A stretch of 64,000 nt of DNA from Mesorhizobium sp. CA8 (GTDB taxonomy: Bacteria > Pseudomonadota > Alphaproteobacteria > Rhizobiales > Rhizobiaceae), in assembly GCF_020164955.1 (NCBI RefSeq), contig NZ_JAIUHG010000008.1, positions 62,001-126,000 of the forward strand, read 5' to 3'. The notes under the pieces are model-generated. The model worked only from the letters and a program-made list of their open reading frames with translations. It was not told where the DNA came from and did no database searches. Shown in pieces: positions 37,014 to 46,447 of this stretch. The position numbers were made by a program, and so were the translations under genes. Each line of letters starts with the position of its first letter. Positions within the stretch are counted from its first letter, which is position 1.

Positions 37014-37916
37014 GTGACCTTCGCCGCCCCTCTGCACAACAAATCGATCCGCTTTCGCGCCCGCTCCTTTGTCGCTTTCACGCTGACGCCGGAGGCGCCG
37101 ATCGCCGACTGGCTGGAGGGGTTGGATCACTGGATCGCCAACTCGCCGGGCTATTTCAACGGGCGGCCGGTGGTGCTGGATCTGAACGTCCTGCAGCCGG
37201 GACCGGAGGAGATCGGCGCACTGGTGGGTGTGCTCGGCTCGCGCGGCATCCGCGTCTATGCCATCGAGCTCGAAGGCGCCGAGCTCGGGCCTGAGCTGCC
37301 GCCGCTGCTCGCCGGCGCCAAGGAAGCGACGGCCGAGGGATTGCTGGGCCGAGCCGCGCGCAAGGCGCGGGCCGAGGAACTGGAAGCCTCCGCCGGGGAG
37401 CGGGTCCAGGCCGCCCAGATGACGCCGTTGGCCGCAGAGGCGCCGCAGGCGGAAGGTTCCTCCATAGGGATGTCCGGCGATGAGCCGGTGGATCCCGAGC
37501 TAGCATGGCTGGAAGCGGTCAGGATCGAGCCGACCCAGGCCGGACAGGCCGAACCGGAAAGGTCCGGGCAGGGGCCGACGCCGTCCGCCGGCACGCTGAT
37601 GATCAAGGCGCCGATCCGCTCGGGACAGTCGGTCTTCCATCCGCACGGCGACGTCATCGTGCTGGGCTCGGTCGCGTCCGGCTCGGAAATCGTCGCCGGC
37701 GGCTCGATCCATGTCTATGGCACGCTGCGCGGGCGCGCGATCGCCGGCTCCGAAGGCAATGTTTCGGCGCGCATCTTTTGCCGCAAGAACGAGGCCGAGC
37801 TGCTCGCCGTCGACGGCTGGTACACCACGGCCGAGGAGATGGAAGGCACCTCGCGCGGCAAGGCCGTGCAGGCCTTCCTCGATAATGATGCGCTGTGCGT
37901 GGTGCCGCTCGGCTAG
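37014..37916 (+). CDS. minC: Septum-site determining protein MinC
   Basis: 300 aa from a GTG at 37014 (AAGGA 10 bp upstream). The N-terminal MinC_N domain runs about residues 5-105. The C-terminal beta-helix has RSGQSVFHPHGDVIVLGSVA, GGSIHVYGTLRGRAIAG and ARIFCRKNEAELLAVDG, all classic. The linker (110-200) is long and acidic. With MinD at the membrane it blocks FtsZ assembly away from midcell. minD and minE follow after a 164-bp gap that holds a mosaic palindrome. Confidence 0.96.
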   Translation: MTFAAPLHNKSIRFRARSFVAFTLTPEAPIADWLEGLDHWIANSPGYFNGRPVVLDLNVLQPGPEEIGALVGVLGSRGIRVYAIELEGAELGPELPPLLAGAKEATAEGLLGRAARKARAEELEASAGERVQAAQMTPLAAEAPQAEGSSIGMSGDEPVDPELAWLEAVRIEPTQAGQAEPERSGQGPTPSAGTLMIKAPIRSGQSVFHPHGDVIVLGSVASGSEIVAGGSIHVYGTLRGRAIAGSEGNVSARIFCRKNEAELLAVDGWYTTAEEMEGTSRGKAVQAFLDNDALCVVPLG

Positions 37917-37963
37917 TCCGGCAACGCAAGCTTCGGACCGGTTTCGCGTGCCAGAGTTATGAG

Positions 37964-38010
37964 TGCATGTCGCCCAAAAGTGCCCAGCGGTTTTGGGAGA
38001 ACGACATGCA
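37964..38010. repeat. Mosaic palindromic repeat, TGCATGTCG type
   Basis: Outer arms TGCATGTCG and CGACATGCA and inner arms CCCAAAA and TTTTGGG enclose GTGCCCAGCGG. The central GTG...AGCGG core followed by TTTT is shared with the elements at 52241, 53140 and 53198, which have different arms. Confidence 0.85.
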
Positions 38011-38080
38011 CCAAGAAATGAACGAGTTCGCCGTGCCCGGCACGGCCAGAGAATAAAAACCGCCAATGGAGGCTGGATAT

Positions 38081-38896
38081 ATGGGCAAGGTAGTCGTGGT
38101 CACTTCGGGCAAGGGGGGTGTCGGCAAGACAACCTCGACGGCCGCGCTCGGCGCCGCCGTGGCCAAGACCGGCAAGAAGGTAGCTCTGGTCGATTTCGAC
38201 GTGGGCCTCAGGAACCTCGACCTCATCATGGGCGCCGAGCGTCGCGTGGTGTTCGACCTCGTCAACGTCATCCAGGGTTCGGCGAAGCTGTCGCAGGCGC
38301 TGATCCGCGACAAGCGGCTGGAGACGCTCTACCTGCTGCCCGCCTCGCAGACCCGCGACAAGGATGCGCTGACCGAAGAGGGCGTGGCTGAAGTCATCGC
38401 GCGGCTGCGTTCGGTGTTCGACTACGTCTTCTGCGACAGCCCGGCCGGCATCGAGCGCGGCGCCCAGCTTGCCATGCGCTTCGCCGACGAGGCGGTCATC
38501 GTCACGAACCCGGAAGTGTCGTCGGTGCGCGACTCCGACCGCATCATCGGCCTGCTCGACGCCCGCACCATGAAGGCGGAGCAGGGCGAGCTGGTCCAGA
38601 AACACGTGCTGGTCACGCGCTACGACGCGGCGCGCGCCGCGCGTGGCGAGATGTTGTCGATCGACGACGTGCTGGAGATCCTGTCGACGCCGCTCTTGGG
38701 CATCATCCCGGAAAGCCAGGATGTGCTGCGGGCCTCGAACCTCGGCTCGCCCGTCACGCTCTCGGAGCCGCTCAATGGTGCCGCAAAAGCTTACCTCGAA
38801 GCGGCAAGACGCCTGGAAGGCGAAGACCTGCCGGTGGTCGTCCCCTTCGAACGCAAAGGCTTCCTCGACCGGCTGCTCGGAAGGAGGGCCGCATGA
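38081..38896 (+). CDS. minD: Septum-site determining ATPase MinD
   Basis: 271 aa from the ATG at 38081 (GGAGG upstream). Deviant Walker [10 protein letters not shown] near residue 10, [32 protein letters not shown] and the C-terminal membrane-targeting helix [13 protein letters not shown]. It recruits MinC and oscillates with MinE. minE overlaps its stop by 4 bp. Confidence 0.98.
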   Translation: MGKVVVVTSGKGGVGKTTSTAALGAAVAKTGKKVALVDFDVGLRNLDLIMGAERRVVFDLVNVIQGSAKLSQALIRDKRLETLYLLPASQTRDKDALTEEGVAEVIARLRSVFDYVFCDSPAGIERGAQLAMRFADEAVIVTNPEVSSVRDSDRIIGLLDARTMKAEQGELVQKHVLVTRYDAARAARGEMLSIDDVLEILSTPLLGIIPESQDVLRASNLGSPVTLSEPLNGAAKAYLEAARRLEGEDLPVVVPFERKGFLDRLLGRRAA

Positions 38897-39165
38897 GCAT
38901 CCTCGATCTCTTCAAACGGCGCACCAGCGCGCCGGTAGCGCGCGAGCGGCTGCAGCTGCTGCTCGCCTATGAGCGCCAGAGCCGCGGCCAGCCGGATCTC
39001 GTCTCCATCCTACGCGAGGAGATCATGGCGGTCATCGCCAAGCACGTGCAGATCGACCAGGACTACCTCCAGGTCTCGATGGATCGCGGCGCGACCATGT
39101 CGACGCTGGAGATCGACATCCAGATTCCCAACAAGGGCGCCGCGCCGCTTGCCATGGCGGGGTGA
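38893..39165 (+). CDS. minE: Cell-division topological specificity factor MinE
   Basis: 90 aa. N-terminal amphipathic region [20 protein letters not shown], then [20 protein letters not shown] (MinD-stimulating helix) and [13 protein letters not shown] at the end. It stimulates MinD ATPase to restrict the septum to midcell. ATGA overlap with minD. Confidence 0.97.
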   Translation: MSILDLFKRRTSAPVARERLQLLLAYERQSRGQPDLVSILREEIMAVIAKHVQIDQDYLQVSMDRGATMSTLEIDIQIPNKGAAPLAMAG

Positions 39166-39365
39166 AGCATTTCGGGAAGGCGCCGGGCGTGCATCTGGCA
39201 AGGCCTCGTTCCCGCACACTTTCCCTCTGTCCGGCAGGGCAGAGGGGATGCTGTCCCGCCAGCCCTTCGGACGTTCCGCCTAGGCAATCCTGTCCCATCC
39301 ATCCCCGCCCGCTGCCTCACGACATCGCAACCGGCGCGCCCTATCTCCATTCCCGAACCGGGAGG

Positions 39366-40262
39366 ATGGAGCCAGGATTGACCACAGCACAGGCCGTTAA
39401 CCAAGAGAGCCACGTCGGCGCCATGCCCGTGCTTGGCCTGCTTGGCGCAATGATGTCGGTGCAGGTGGGCGCTGCCTTTGCCAAGGGCCTGTTCCCGGTG
39501 CTGGGGCCGGAAGGCACGACCATGCTCAGGCTCGCCATCGGCGCGCTGATGCTGGCTGTGGTGCTGAGGCCCTGGAAGGTACTGCCCTCGCGGAAAAATC
39601 TGCCTTGGCTTGCCGCCTATGGCATCACCGTCTGCGCCATGAACATGCTGTTCTATGCCGCGCTCCAGCGCATTCCGCTCGGTATCTGCGTGGCGCTCGA
39701 ATTTACCGGGCCGCTGTTTGTCGCCACGCTCGGCTCCAGGCGCCTGCTTGACCTTGTCTGGGTGGCGCTGGCTGTCGTCGGCATCGTGCTGCTGTCGCCC
39801 TTTGCCGGTATCAGTCGCGGGCTCGATCCGCTGGGCGTGGCGCTGGCGCTCGCGGCGGGCGCTTGCTGGGGGCTTTACATTATCTTCGCCCAGAAGGCCG
39901 GCGCCGAGCTCGGTGTGCGCACCTCCGCCTATGGGATGGCGATCGCCGCGATGCTGGCGCTGCCTTTCGGCTTCAGCACCGCGCAGCCCTACCTCGCCGA
40001 TCCGTACATCATGGCGGGCGCGGCAGTGGTCGGCCTGTTCTCCAGCGCGCTGCCCTTCTATCTGGAAATGCTGGTGCTGGCCCGCATGCCTGCCAAGGTC
40101 TACGGCATGCTGGTCTGCCTGGAGCCGGCTGGCGGCGCGCTGACTGGCTTCCAGTTTTTGCATGAGAAGCTCAATCTTTTGCAATGCGCGGGCGTTGCCG
40201 CCGTCATTGCTGCCGCTTTCGGCACGGCGCTTGCGGCGCGGCGGCCGGTGCCATTGGCCTGA
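39366..40262 (+). CDS. EamA/RhtA-type inner-membrane exporter
   Basis: 298 aa with about ten hydrophobic helices in two EamA repeats (VGAAFAKGLFPVLGPEGTTM and ALALAAGACWGLYIIFAQKA at the repeat starts). RhtA-like members export threonine, homoserine or other amino acids. The frame is open far upstream but that part is not membrane-like. The ATG at 39366 lies very close to GGGAGG, so a TTG 12 bases later is a possible true start. Confidence 0.9.
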   Translation: MEPGLTTAQAVNQESHVGAMPVLGLLGAMMSVQVGAAFAKGLFPVLGPEGTTMLRLAIGALMLAVVLRPWKVLPSRKNLPWLAAYGITVCAMNMLFYAALQRIPLGICVALEFTGPLFVATLGSRRLLDLVWVALAVVGIVLLSPFAGISRGLDPLGVALALAAGACWGLYIIFAQKAGAELGVRTSAYGMAIAAMLALPFGFSTAQPYLADPYIMAGAAVVGLFSSALPFYLEMLVLARMPAKVYGMLVCLEPAGGALTGFQFLHEKLNLLQCAGVAAVIAAAFGTALAARRPVPLA

Positions 40263-40397
40263 GCGCGTCTTGCGAACATGCCGCGAGCGCGAATCTCGTT
40301 AACGGCTTGCTCGGCCTGGGAATTGATCCCACGACGGTAGTGTCCGACCACATCCGGTGGTTGAAATAAGACTTAGGTCCTACAGTAAAACGCATTA

Positions 40398-40433
40398 GGT
40401 CCGAGTGGACAAGACAAGGGTCGTGGGCCACTT
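40398..40433 (+). promoter_or_regulatory. Conserved 36-bp block upstream of Gly-rich gene 1
   Basis: Matches the block at 41334-41369 in 31 of 36 positions, including an identical GGGTCGTGGGCCACTT. It contains the inverted repeat GTGG-G-CCAC. TTAGGTCC also occurs at 40373-40380 and 40395-40402. Probably a shared regulator site or leader element of the two Gly-rich genes. Confidence 0.6.
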
Positions 40434-40527
40434 CCTTATGACCTGCTGATTGGGGATGCTTATGCTGCGACATTGCCGGTGGGGTAGCTCGGCCGACGGG
40501 CTGAAGGGCTGGCATGGGGAGAGCGGA

Positions 40528-41124
40528 ATGCGCGGATCGCGCAGGGTCTGCAGGCTGGTCTTGCAAGCGCTGACTGCGGTGGCGCTGGTTGTCGCGCCTT
40601 TCAGTCTCTCCGTTGATGGTTTGGTTGTGACCAAAGCCTATGCCGACAAAGGCGGCGGTGGCGGCGGAAACGGTGGCGGCGGCGGCAAGGGTGGTGGAAG
40701 CGGTAACGGGGGCGGCAATAGCGGGAACGGCAACGGAGGCGGGAACAACGGCAACGGGAACGGCGGCTCCAACTCCGGTTCGGCCGGCGGCTCGAATTCC
40801 GGCAATGGCGGCAGCAGCGGAAACGGTAATAGCAGCGGCGGCAATAGCGGAAACGGCGACAACGGAAACGGGAACAGCGACAACGGCAACAGCGGCAAGA
40901 GCAGCAGCGCCGGCGCGGCAAGCACCGCCGATGTCGATGATCATGTGAATGCCCTGACGGGCGACAAGGTTGAGGCCACCCGCACCAAAATCGAGGTCAC
41001 GCACCGCAATGGAATGAAGGAGAAGATCGAGAACGGCCGGTTCAGGATGGAAGACAAATACGGACGCACCATCATCGACCGCAAGGCCACCATGGCCGAT
41101 CTCAATCGCCTGAAGAGTTTGTGA
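40528..41124 (+). CDS. Secreted Gly/Asn/Ser-rich protein 1
   Basis: 198 aa from the ATG at 40528 (GGGGAGAG upstream). A signal peptide (RLVLQALTAVALVVAPFSLS, cleavage after AYA) is followed by about 90 residues of GGGNSGNGNGG-type low complexity. The C-terminal module of about 60 residues contains VTHRNGMKEKIENGRF, then RMEDKYGRTIIDRKAT and DLNRLKSL. It has a tandem paralog 353 bp downstream with the same layout. No known family. It looks like a flexible envelope or surface protein with a small folded anchor. Confidence 0.8.
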   Translation: MRGSRRVCRLVLQALTAVALVVAPFSLSVDGLVVTKAYADKGGGGGGNGGGGGKGGGSGNGGGNSGNGNGGGNNGNGNGGSNSGSAGGSNSGNGGSSGNGNSSGGNSGNGDNGNGNSDNGNSGKSSSAGAASTADVDDHVNALTGDKVEATRTKIEVTHRNGMKEKIENGRFRMEDKYGRTIIDRKATMADLNRLKSL

Positions 41125-41247
41125 GAGCGAGGTTTTATCGGGATTAGATCTTAAGGGACCGAAGGTCAGCGCTGCAAAACCAGGTTGCCACCTTTTGCTT
41201 CGTCTCTGCGGTCCTGATCGTCTTGCGGTAGAACTTGGCTACTCACC

Positions 41248-41279
41248 TTACCCCCGCCTCCGTGCGGGGGTAATTTTTT
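41248..41279 (+). terminator. Rho-independent terminator after Gly-rich gene 1
   Basis: TTACCCCCGC (41248-41257) pairs with GCGGGGGTAA (41264-41273), followed by six Ts. It ends the first transcript before the second copy of the conserved upstream block. Confidence 0.8.
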
Positions 41280-41333
41280 CAAGTTCGGCAATGTCCGCCG
41301 CTTGCGACATTGGTCAGTCACGGTGGCGGAAAT

Positions 41334-41369
41334 GGTCCGATTGGCCAGGGCATGGGTCGTGGGCCACTT
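41334..41369 (+). promoter_or_regulatory. Conserved 36-bp block upstream of Gly-rich gene 2
   Basis: Second copy of the block at 40398-40433 (31/36 identical). It sits about 110 bp before the ATG at 41477, compared with about 95 bp in the first copy. Confidence 0.6.
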
Positions 41370-41476
41370 TCGTCGGACCGCCGGAATGTGAATCCTTGCA
41401 GAGACACTGTTCCGTCGCGCCTGTCCCGTGAGCGGAACTTCGGCCATGCCGAGACGAACCCGCAGGAAAGGACGGG

Positions 41477-42025
41477 ATGCACCAACCCGCCTGCAAAAGG
41501 CCAGCCTACCTTGTGCTGCGCGCCGTTGGCGCGCTGGCGATTGTCGTCGCGCCCTGTCTGGTGAAGCCGGGCTACATGACCAAGCTCGTATCCGCAGCCT
41601 ATGCCGGCAACGGCAATGGCAATGGCAATGGAGGCGGGAACAATGGAGGCGGGAACGGCGGCAACGGCAGTGGCGGCAATTCGGGTTCCGGCGGCGGCTC
41701 GAATTCCGGCAATGGCGGCAACAATGGCAACAGCAACGGCCAGGGCGACAACGGCAACAGCAATGCCGGTGGCGGCAACCCCAATGCCGGGCCGGGCAAC
41801 AATAGCGGCAAGGGCAATACCAATCCCGGCGGCAAGAACAGCTACACCAACGCCGCAACAGGCGACACGCTCTCGATCGACGGTGATAAGGTCACCGTCA
41901 TTCATCGCAACGGCATGAAGGAGCAAGTCCAGAACGGCCGTTTCGAGATGACGGACGCGCAAGGCCGCACAATCATCGAACGGCAGGCGACGGAGAAGGA
42001 CCTGTCGCGCCTGCTGAACCTGTGA
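41477..42025 (+). CDS. Secreted Gly/Asn/Ser-rich protein 2 (paralog)
   Basis: 182 aa. Signal peptide (YLVLRAVGALAIVVAPCLVK, cleavage near AYA), about 85 residues of GNGNGGGNNGGGNGG-type repeats, then VIHRNGMKEQVQNGRF, EMTDAQGRTIIERQAT and DLSRLLNL. The C-terminal module is clearly homologous to protein 1; the repeats and signals diverge. GGAAAGGACGGG precedes the ATG. It has its own copy of the upstream block, so both genes should answer to the same signal. Confidence 0.8.
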   Translation: MHQPACKRPAYLVLRAVGALAIVVAPCLVKPGYMTKLVSAAYAGNGNGNGNGGGNNGGGNGGNGSGGNSGSGGGSNSGNGGNNGNSNGQGDNGNSNAGGGNPNAGPGNNSGKGNTNPGGKNSYTNAATGDTLSIDGDKVTVIHRNGMKEQVQNGRFEMTDAQGRTIIERQATEKDLSRLLNL

Positions 42026-42064
42026 AGGTTCTGGAAGAGCTATCCCTTCTCCCCCACCCGCATG

Positions 42065-42089
42065 TCACCCCCGCCCATGGAGGGGGTGA
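42065..42089. terminator. Hairpin after Gly-rich gene 2
   Basis: TCACCCCC (42065-42072) pairs with GGGGGTGA (42082-42089). No T tract follows. Convergent with the response-regulator gene. Confidence 0.4.
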
Positions 42090-42096
42090 TTGCCTT

Positions 42097-42132
<36 letters not shown>

Positions 42133-42158
42133 GGGATGTCATCTTCGCCACTGCCTGC

Positions 42159-42815
42159 CTATTGCCTAACTTGCTGCCTTTCCCGCGCCTCATGCATCAG
42201 CAGCGCCGCCTCGGTGCGGTTGCGCACGTTGAGCTTGGCGAGCACTCTGGTCATATGATGCTTGACCGTCTTCTCCTGCAGCGATAGCCGGGCGGCGACC
42301 TCCTTGTTGCTCAGCCCCTCCGCGACCAGTTTTAGGATCTCAGCCTCGCGGCCGGTGAGTTGGCTCAGCGGATCGGGCTTGCCGCCTGTGGGCTGCAGAA
42401 GGTCGGAAAGCAGCCTGGCCGAGAGGCTCGGCGATACGTAGCTCTGGCCATTGGCGACGTCGCGCAGGATCTCGGCCAGCGCCTTGGAGCCGACGCCTTT
42501 CAGCACATAACCGCGCGCGCCGGCCTTCAGCGCCTGGGCGACATCGGCATTGGTCTCCGACACAGTCAGCATGACGATCTTCTGCTCGGGCACCGCAGCA
42601 AGGATGCCGGCGAGCGCGTTAAGGCCGCCGCCCGGCATGCTGATGTCGAGCAGGAGGATATCGGGCGTGCTGGCGCGCGCCAGCCTTTCGGCGTCCTCGG
42701 CGCTGGCGCCTTCGCCCACGAGTTCGAAGCCCCCCATTTCGCCGAGGCTGCGCGCCACGCCCTCGCGAAACAGGGGATGGTCGTCGACTATTGCGATGCG
42801 GATGGATGCGCTCAC
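42159..42815 (-). CDS. NarL/FixJ-type response regulator
   Basis: 218 aa. Receiver domain with acidic pocket Asp11/Asp12 and phospho-acceptor Asp57 in DILLLDISMPGGG; Thr and Lys follow in MLTVSETN and GYVLKG. C-terminal LuxR-type HTH: LTGREAEILKLVAEGLSNKE, VKHHMTRVLAKLNVRNRTEA. Its ATG overlaps the stop of the kinase gene by 4 bp. The adjacent Gly-rich genes are possible targets (inference). Confidence 0.95.
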   Translation of the reverse strand: MSASIRIAIVDDHPLFREGVARSLGEMGGFELVGEGASAEDAERLARASTPDILLLDISMPGGGLNALAGILAAVPEQKIVMLTVSETNADVAQALKAGARGYVLKGVGSKALAEILRDVANGQSYVSPSLSARLLSDLLQPTGGKPDPLSQLTGREAEILKLVAEGLSNKEVAARLSLQEKTVKHHMTRVLAKLNVRNRTEAALLMHEARERQQVRQ

Positions 42816-44215
42816 GGTTGCTCCTCGACAGACAAGGTGATCACCAGTCTTGTTCCTCCCGGGCCAGACAGCGTTTCGAACTGCCCGCCGATGCTTTCGA
42901 TACGCTCCCTCAGGCCCGCAAGGCCAAGGCCCTCGCTTCGGGCCGGGTCGAACCCGGGGCCGGCGTCCACAACCTCGACGAGGAGCTTGCCGCCTTTCGT
43001 CGTGGTTCTGACCTGCTGGCCCTTGCCTTTGCCGTGCCGGAAGGCGTTGTTCAGGCCTTCCTGCACGAAGCGATAGATGCTGATCTTTTCCGAGGTGCCG
43101 AGTTCCGGCAAGCGCTCGGGCAGGGTTAGCAACACTTTGGTGCTGGTGCGCCGCTCATGCTCGACCACCGCGAGCCGCAAAATGTCGGCGATGGCCTGCG
43201 CCTCGATCTGCGGCAGCACCAGCCCGTTGCAGATGCCGCGTATTTCGCGCATCGCTTCGCCCAGAGTCTTGTGGATGCCGGCGATCTCGGCCTCGCGCAG
43301 CGTGCTCGATGTGGTCGGATCGACCAGCACCGGGCTGTCCATCCTGAGCGCTGCGAGCGCCACCAGTTGCGCCGGTCCGTCATGCAGGTCTGCCCCGATA
43401 CGCCTCAGATACCGTTCATTGATCGCGGTGGCGCGGCGCGAGGCGCGCTGTACGCGCTGGCGCAGCGACGAATTCTGCGCCAGCGCCGCCTGCAATTCCG
43501 AAACCTTGGCCTCGAGCGCCGCCTGTTGGGTGACAATGGTGCGGCTGCCGCGGAAAACAATGCCGGAGAGCAGGGCGAGCGCCGCGGCGGTGGCGGCCGC
43601 CACCACCAGCCATGTCCACAGCAGGGCCGAGTGGAGCGATTCCTCGAAGTCGCCGGACAATTCGTAGAATTCGGTCACAGCCACAACCTCGCCGGACCAG
43701 GGCTCGCGCACCGGGTTGTAGATTTCCAGCAGCGGAGCGCCCATCGACCGCTCCCTGTCGTCTTCCTCGTCCTCGAGCCTGTTGTATTTGACCATGACGT
43801 TGCCGGCGAAAGCGGCGATGAGGTTGGCGTTGGGCTTGATCTGCCTGCCGATCAGGCTTGCGTCCTTTGAATAGAGGATTGTGCCGTCGCGCCGCCAAAG
43901 CTTGAACGACACCAGTCTTTTGCCGAGTGCGCCCTGGCCGAGCGTCTCGTCCAGCGCCCGCTTGACCGTGTCGTCGAGTTCCTGGCTCTTGCGCATGTCT
44001 GGCAGCAGCGGCGCGATCACGCTGTCGACATAGAGCGCGGTGGTGGCGGCGGAATTGTGCAAGACGCCGTCACGGATCTGCGATGTCACCCACAGCCCAA
44101 CCACGAGCATTACGGCCAGAAGGCCGATGCCGCCCGCTATCACGAACTGCCAGGCCAGCGACAGACCGCTCCAGATCCGCGCAGGTCGTTTTAAATACCT
44201 CCCAAACATCGGCAC
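42812..44215 (-). CDS. HisKA_3 (NarX/DegS-type) sensor histidine kinase
   Basis: 467 aa. Two transmembrane helices (about 20-45 and 198-220) flank a periplasmic sensor of about 150 residues, with KLWRRDGTILYSKDASLIGR as in Cache-like domains. Phospho-acceptor His278 in RRIGADLHDGPAQL, the N box FVQEGLNNAFRHGKG and the G box GLGLAGLRERIESIGG follow. It phosphorylates the coupled response regulator. GTG start at 44215; an ATG two codons later is also possible. Confidence 0.95.
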   Translation of the reverse strand: MPMFGRYLKRPARIWSGLSLAWQFVIAGGIGLLAVMLVVGLWVTSQIRDGVLHNSAATTALYVDSVIAPLLPDMRKSQELDDTVKRALDETLGQGALGKRLVSFKLWRRDGTILYSKDASLIGRQIKPNANLIAAFAGNVMVKYNRLEDEEDDRERSMGAPLLEIYNPVREPWSGEVVAVTEFYELSGDFEESLHSALLWTWLVVAAATAAALALLSGIVFRGSRTIVTQQAALEAKVSELQAALAQNSSLRQRVQRASRRATAINERYLRRIGADLHDGPAQLVALAALRMDSPVLVDPTTSSTLREAEIAGIHKTLGEAMREIRGICNGLVLPQIEAQAIADILRLAVVEHERRTSTKVLLTLPERLPELGTSEKISIYRFVQEGLNNAFRHGKGKGQQVRTTTKGGKLLVEVVDAGPGFDPARSEGLGLAGLRERIESIGGQFETLSGPGGTRLVITLSVEEQP

Positions 44216-44765
44216 CGTTCACCCACCCGTTCGCCAGAGTATAGGCCAGGGAAGGCAATTGCGACACCGACCTTGGTCCGTGCCCTTGGGGAAGGTTAAT
44301 GGCGAGGCGGTTTGCAGGCCCATGCCCGGCGCCGATTCGCAGCCAGGCAAGGCTGCTCATGCATCTTCCCGACGGCAAAAGCCCGCGCCACTCCTGTTGA
44401 CGGGGAAGGCGCGGGCCGGTCGCCACCTGGATTTGGATCATCTTGCGGCTCTGCATTGCCGAGACAATCACCGATAGGCCCCGAGGTCCACATCAAAAGA
44501 CATATGCTTCGGCGAATACAGCGCTACAGGGCGGCCGATGCCGGCCGCTGGCCGTCTCCCGCTGTTCGTTATGGACGAAACCATATAGCGGCTGGTCCTT
44601 TGAATGGCCCGGTTCGGAACCCCGGGTCCTACCGGCTGCTCCTTCCGACATAAGCCGTTGGAGCCGCGGTAAGATTTGCCCCCAAAAGAAGTCTGGGCCA
44701 AGCTGTTGATGGGGCGACCAGCGACCGCATAATGGGTTAAAATCTTGTGGTCTTGGCAACGCGTT
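44216..44765. other. Intergenic stretch
   Basis: About 550 bp with several overlapping short frames of poor coding character. I see no clear gene, RNA or terminator. Confidence 0.4.
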
Positions 44766-44951
44766 ATGGATGCCGGTACAAAAAAGCAAAAAAGAAATCA
44801 GCCGTTCTCGATCTTTGAGCTCGAGGCGCTGCGGGAAGCTTTCAGGCAGTCTGTTCGCGAGAACGATGTCGCCGAAGCGGAATGGGCGCGGCACGCCGAG
44901 TTGTTCGTCAAGAGAGCGCTGCAAAACGTCGGTCGCGTCACGCGGGCCTAG
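44766..44951 (+). CDS. Small hypothetical protein, 61 aa
   Basis: Reads MDAGTKKQKRNQPFSIFELE, then ALREAFRQSVRENDVAEAEWARHAELFVKR, a basic start and two amphipathic helices. No obvious ribosome-binding site. Unknown function. Confidence 0.55.
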   Translation: MDAGTKKQKRNQPFSIFELEALREAFRQSVRENDVAEAEWARHAELFVKRALQNVGRVTRA

Positions 44952-45200
44952 AGCGTCCGGACGTAAAGCGTTGCCAGGGAGCCCGGCGCCTTCGTAGCTT
45001 CCGGAATTGGGTCAGTGCAAAAAGCGGTTCGCCGTTTCCGCGAACAGTGGAGCGCTCCGGCGATGGGTGATTCGTCAGCGCCACATGGTCAGACCATTGC
45101 GCTGGCGCATAGGACCTCAGCAACAATTGTGGGCACAATGGGAAACGGACACTCTGACCCTGCGCCGGCTCCCCCCAAGGAAACCCAATGTCGGCGCTTT

Positions 45201-45255
45201 AGCCCGGCTTGCCTGTCAAAGAGCCGTACTCTTTGCCGCCAAGGCAAGCCGGGCT
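45201..45255. repeat. 55-bp palindrome with two nested stems
   Basis: Outer arms AGCCCGGCTTGCCT (45201-45214) and AGGCAAGCCGGGCT (45242-45255) are perfect. Inner arms CAAAGAG (45217-45223) and CTCTTTG (45229-45235) are also perfect, with loop CCGTA. It lies in a gene-free stretch (44952-45461) and may be a REP-like element. Confidence 0.85.
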
Positions 45256-45461
45256 ACCCCAATTGCCGATCCGGCGTTCTCCCATGTTCCATATCCCCGA
45301 GAGACCGCGCAAATGCAAAGAATGCGCGTGCCGCGCGGACATTGTAACGCATGGAAGACCGGGCGCGCGTCCCTCTCGGACAGGAGACGCGTTGGGATGG
45401 CAGGCGTCCGATCGTCCTCGTGCGACGGAACGAAAAGCGGGCAGGCGCGTTTTCCGCCGCG

Positions 45462-45683
45462 ATGTCGAGGATCTCTCATCATCCCAAGGTCGAAAGGCCG
45501 TTTCAGGCCTCGGTTGCCGAGGCCGAGCGCTTGGCGCGCGCACAAAAGAACGCCAAGCTGAAGGACCTTCGCACCCACGCTTCGTGGCTGGTTCTCGATC
45601 CGCAGGCGCACTTCCAGGAGGAGATCGATTGTTCGGCGTTGCTCGGCGACCTGCCGATCCGAAAGGTCATCCGCGACGACTAG
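45462..45683 (+). CDS. Small hypothetical protein, 73 aa
   Basis: From the ATG at 45462: MSRISHHPKVERPFQASVAE, then ERLARAQKNAKLKDLRTHAS and WLVLDPQAHFQEEIDCSALL. The frame is open to 45351, where ATG also occurs, but that part is Arg-rich and less convincing. No domain recognised. Confidence 0.5.
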   Translation: MSRISHHPKVERPFQASVAEAERLARAQKNAKLKDLRTHASWLVLDPQAHFQEEIDCSALLGDLPIRKVIRDD

Positions 45684-45702
45684 GTCTTTGCGGCTTTCAG
45701 GC

Positions 45703-45864
45703 TCAGGCGGCCTGCAGTCGGGCCGCGCCATCTTCGCGCGATATCTCGACCAGCCGGGCGATCGCCCATGGCACCATCAGCGCGAAGAATGCCGGGGCAT
45801 CGAGGAAGACGGACCGCACTAGATCGAACCCGCTGTGATCGTAGCACACTGCGAACTCCATCAT
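45703..45864 (-). CDS. Small hydrophobic protein, 53 aa
   Basis: Reads MMEFAVCYDHSGFDLVRSVF, then LDAPAFFALMVPWAIARLVEIS and ends ARLQAA. Short but with a clear hydrophobic middle and good codon pattern. Two successive ATG codons (45864 and 45861). Convergent with the 73-aa gene. Function unknown. Confidence 0.45.
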   Translation of the reverse strand: MMEFAVCYDHSGFDLVRSVFLDAPAFFALMVPWAIARLVEISREDGAARLQAA

Positions 45865-46008
45865 GCTTAACCCTTATTGACCCACCATTGCGCGTGTCTT
45901 TTCACGAGCATGGAGAGCATGGCCCTGATTTGCATGAATTACAAGTGATAGCTAATTTACCTGCCGGGTGAGATGCTCTGGCATGCGCGGCCACGCGGGC
46001 CGAAGCAT

Positions 46009-46389
46009 TCAAGCCGGCTTCGGCCAGAACAACCAGATGAGCCCCAGCGCCGCCAGCGCCCAGAGCGCGATCATGAAGGCGAGACCGGCCTTGCCCACCG
46101 GCTTCTCGCGTCGCATGGCTTCTTCGCGGAATTCCCGCATCAGATCGGCCGGAACCAGCTTCACCGCGAGCATGATGCCGACAGGCACGATCAGCAGGTC
46201 GTCCAGGTAGCCGATGATCGGGATGAAGTCCGGAATTAGATCGACAGGGCTCAGCGCATAGGCCGCGACGGCGCTTGCGGCCGCTTTTGCGTACCAGGGA
46301 ACGCGCGGATCGCGGGCGGCAATCCAGAGCGCTACCACATCGCGCTTGATCTTGCGCGCCCACTGCTTTGCCGCATCGAGCATAGACAT
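46009..46389 (-). CDS. YkvA/DUF1232 family membrane protein
   Basis: 126 aa. The family core is ALWIAARDPRVPWYAKAAAS, AVAAYALSPVDLIPDFIPII and GYLDDLLIVPVGIMLAVKLV. A C-terminal transmembrane helix (AFMIALWALAALGLIWLFW) follows. YkvA-type proteins are widespread; their role is not established. Confidence 0.9.
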   Translation of the reverse strand: MSMLDAAKQWARKIKRDVVALWIAARDPRVPWYAKAAASAVAAYALSPVDLIPDFIPIIGYLDDLLIVPVGIMLAVKLVPADLMREFREEAMRREKPVGKAGLAFMIALWALAALGLIWLFWPKPA

Positions 46390-46447
46390 GCCGCTTATAT
46401 TCGGGCGCGCGGGTCTTCGGGCCATTGGTGGTCGACGGCTTGTTCGC

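Noticed and set aside
45007..45561. Several overlapping frames around the 55-bp palindrome
   Set aside because: They read through the palindrome and are rich in Arg, Pro, Ser and Cys, typical of non-coding frames.
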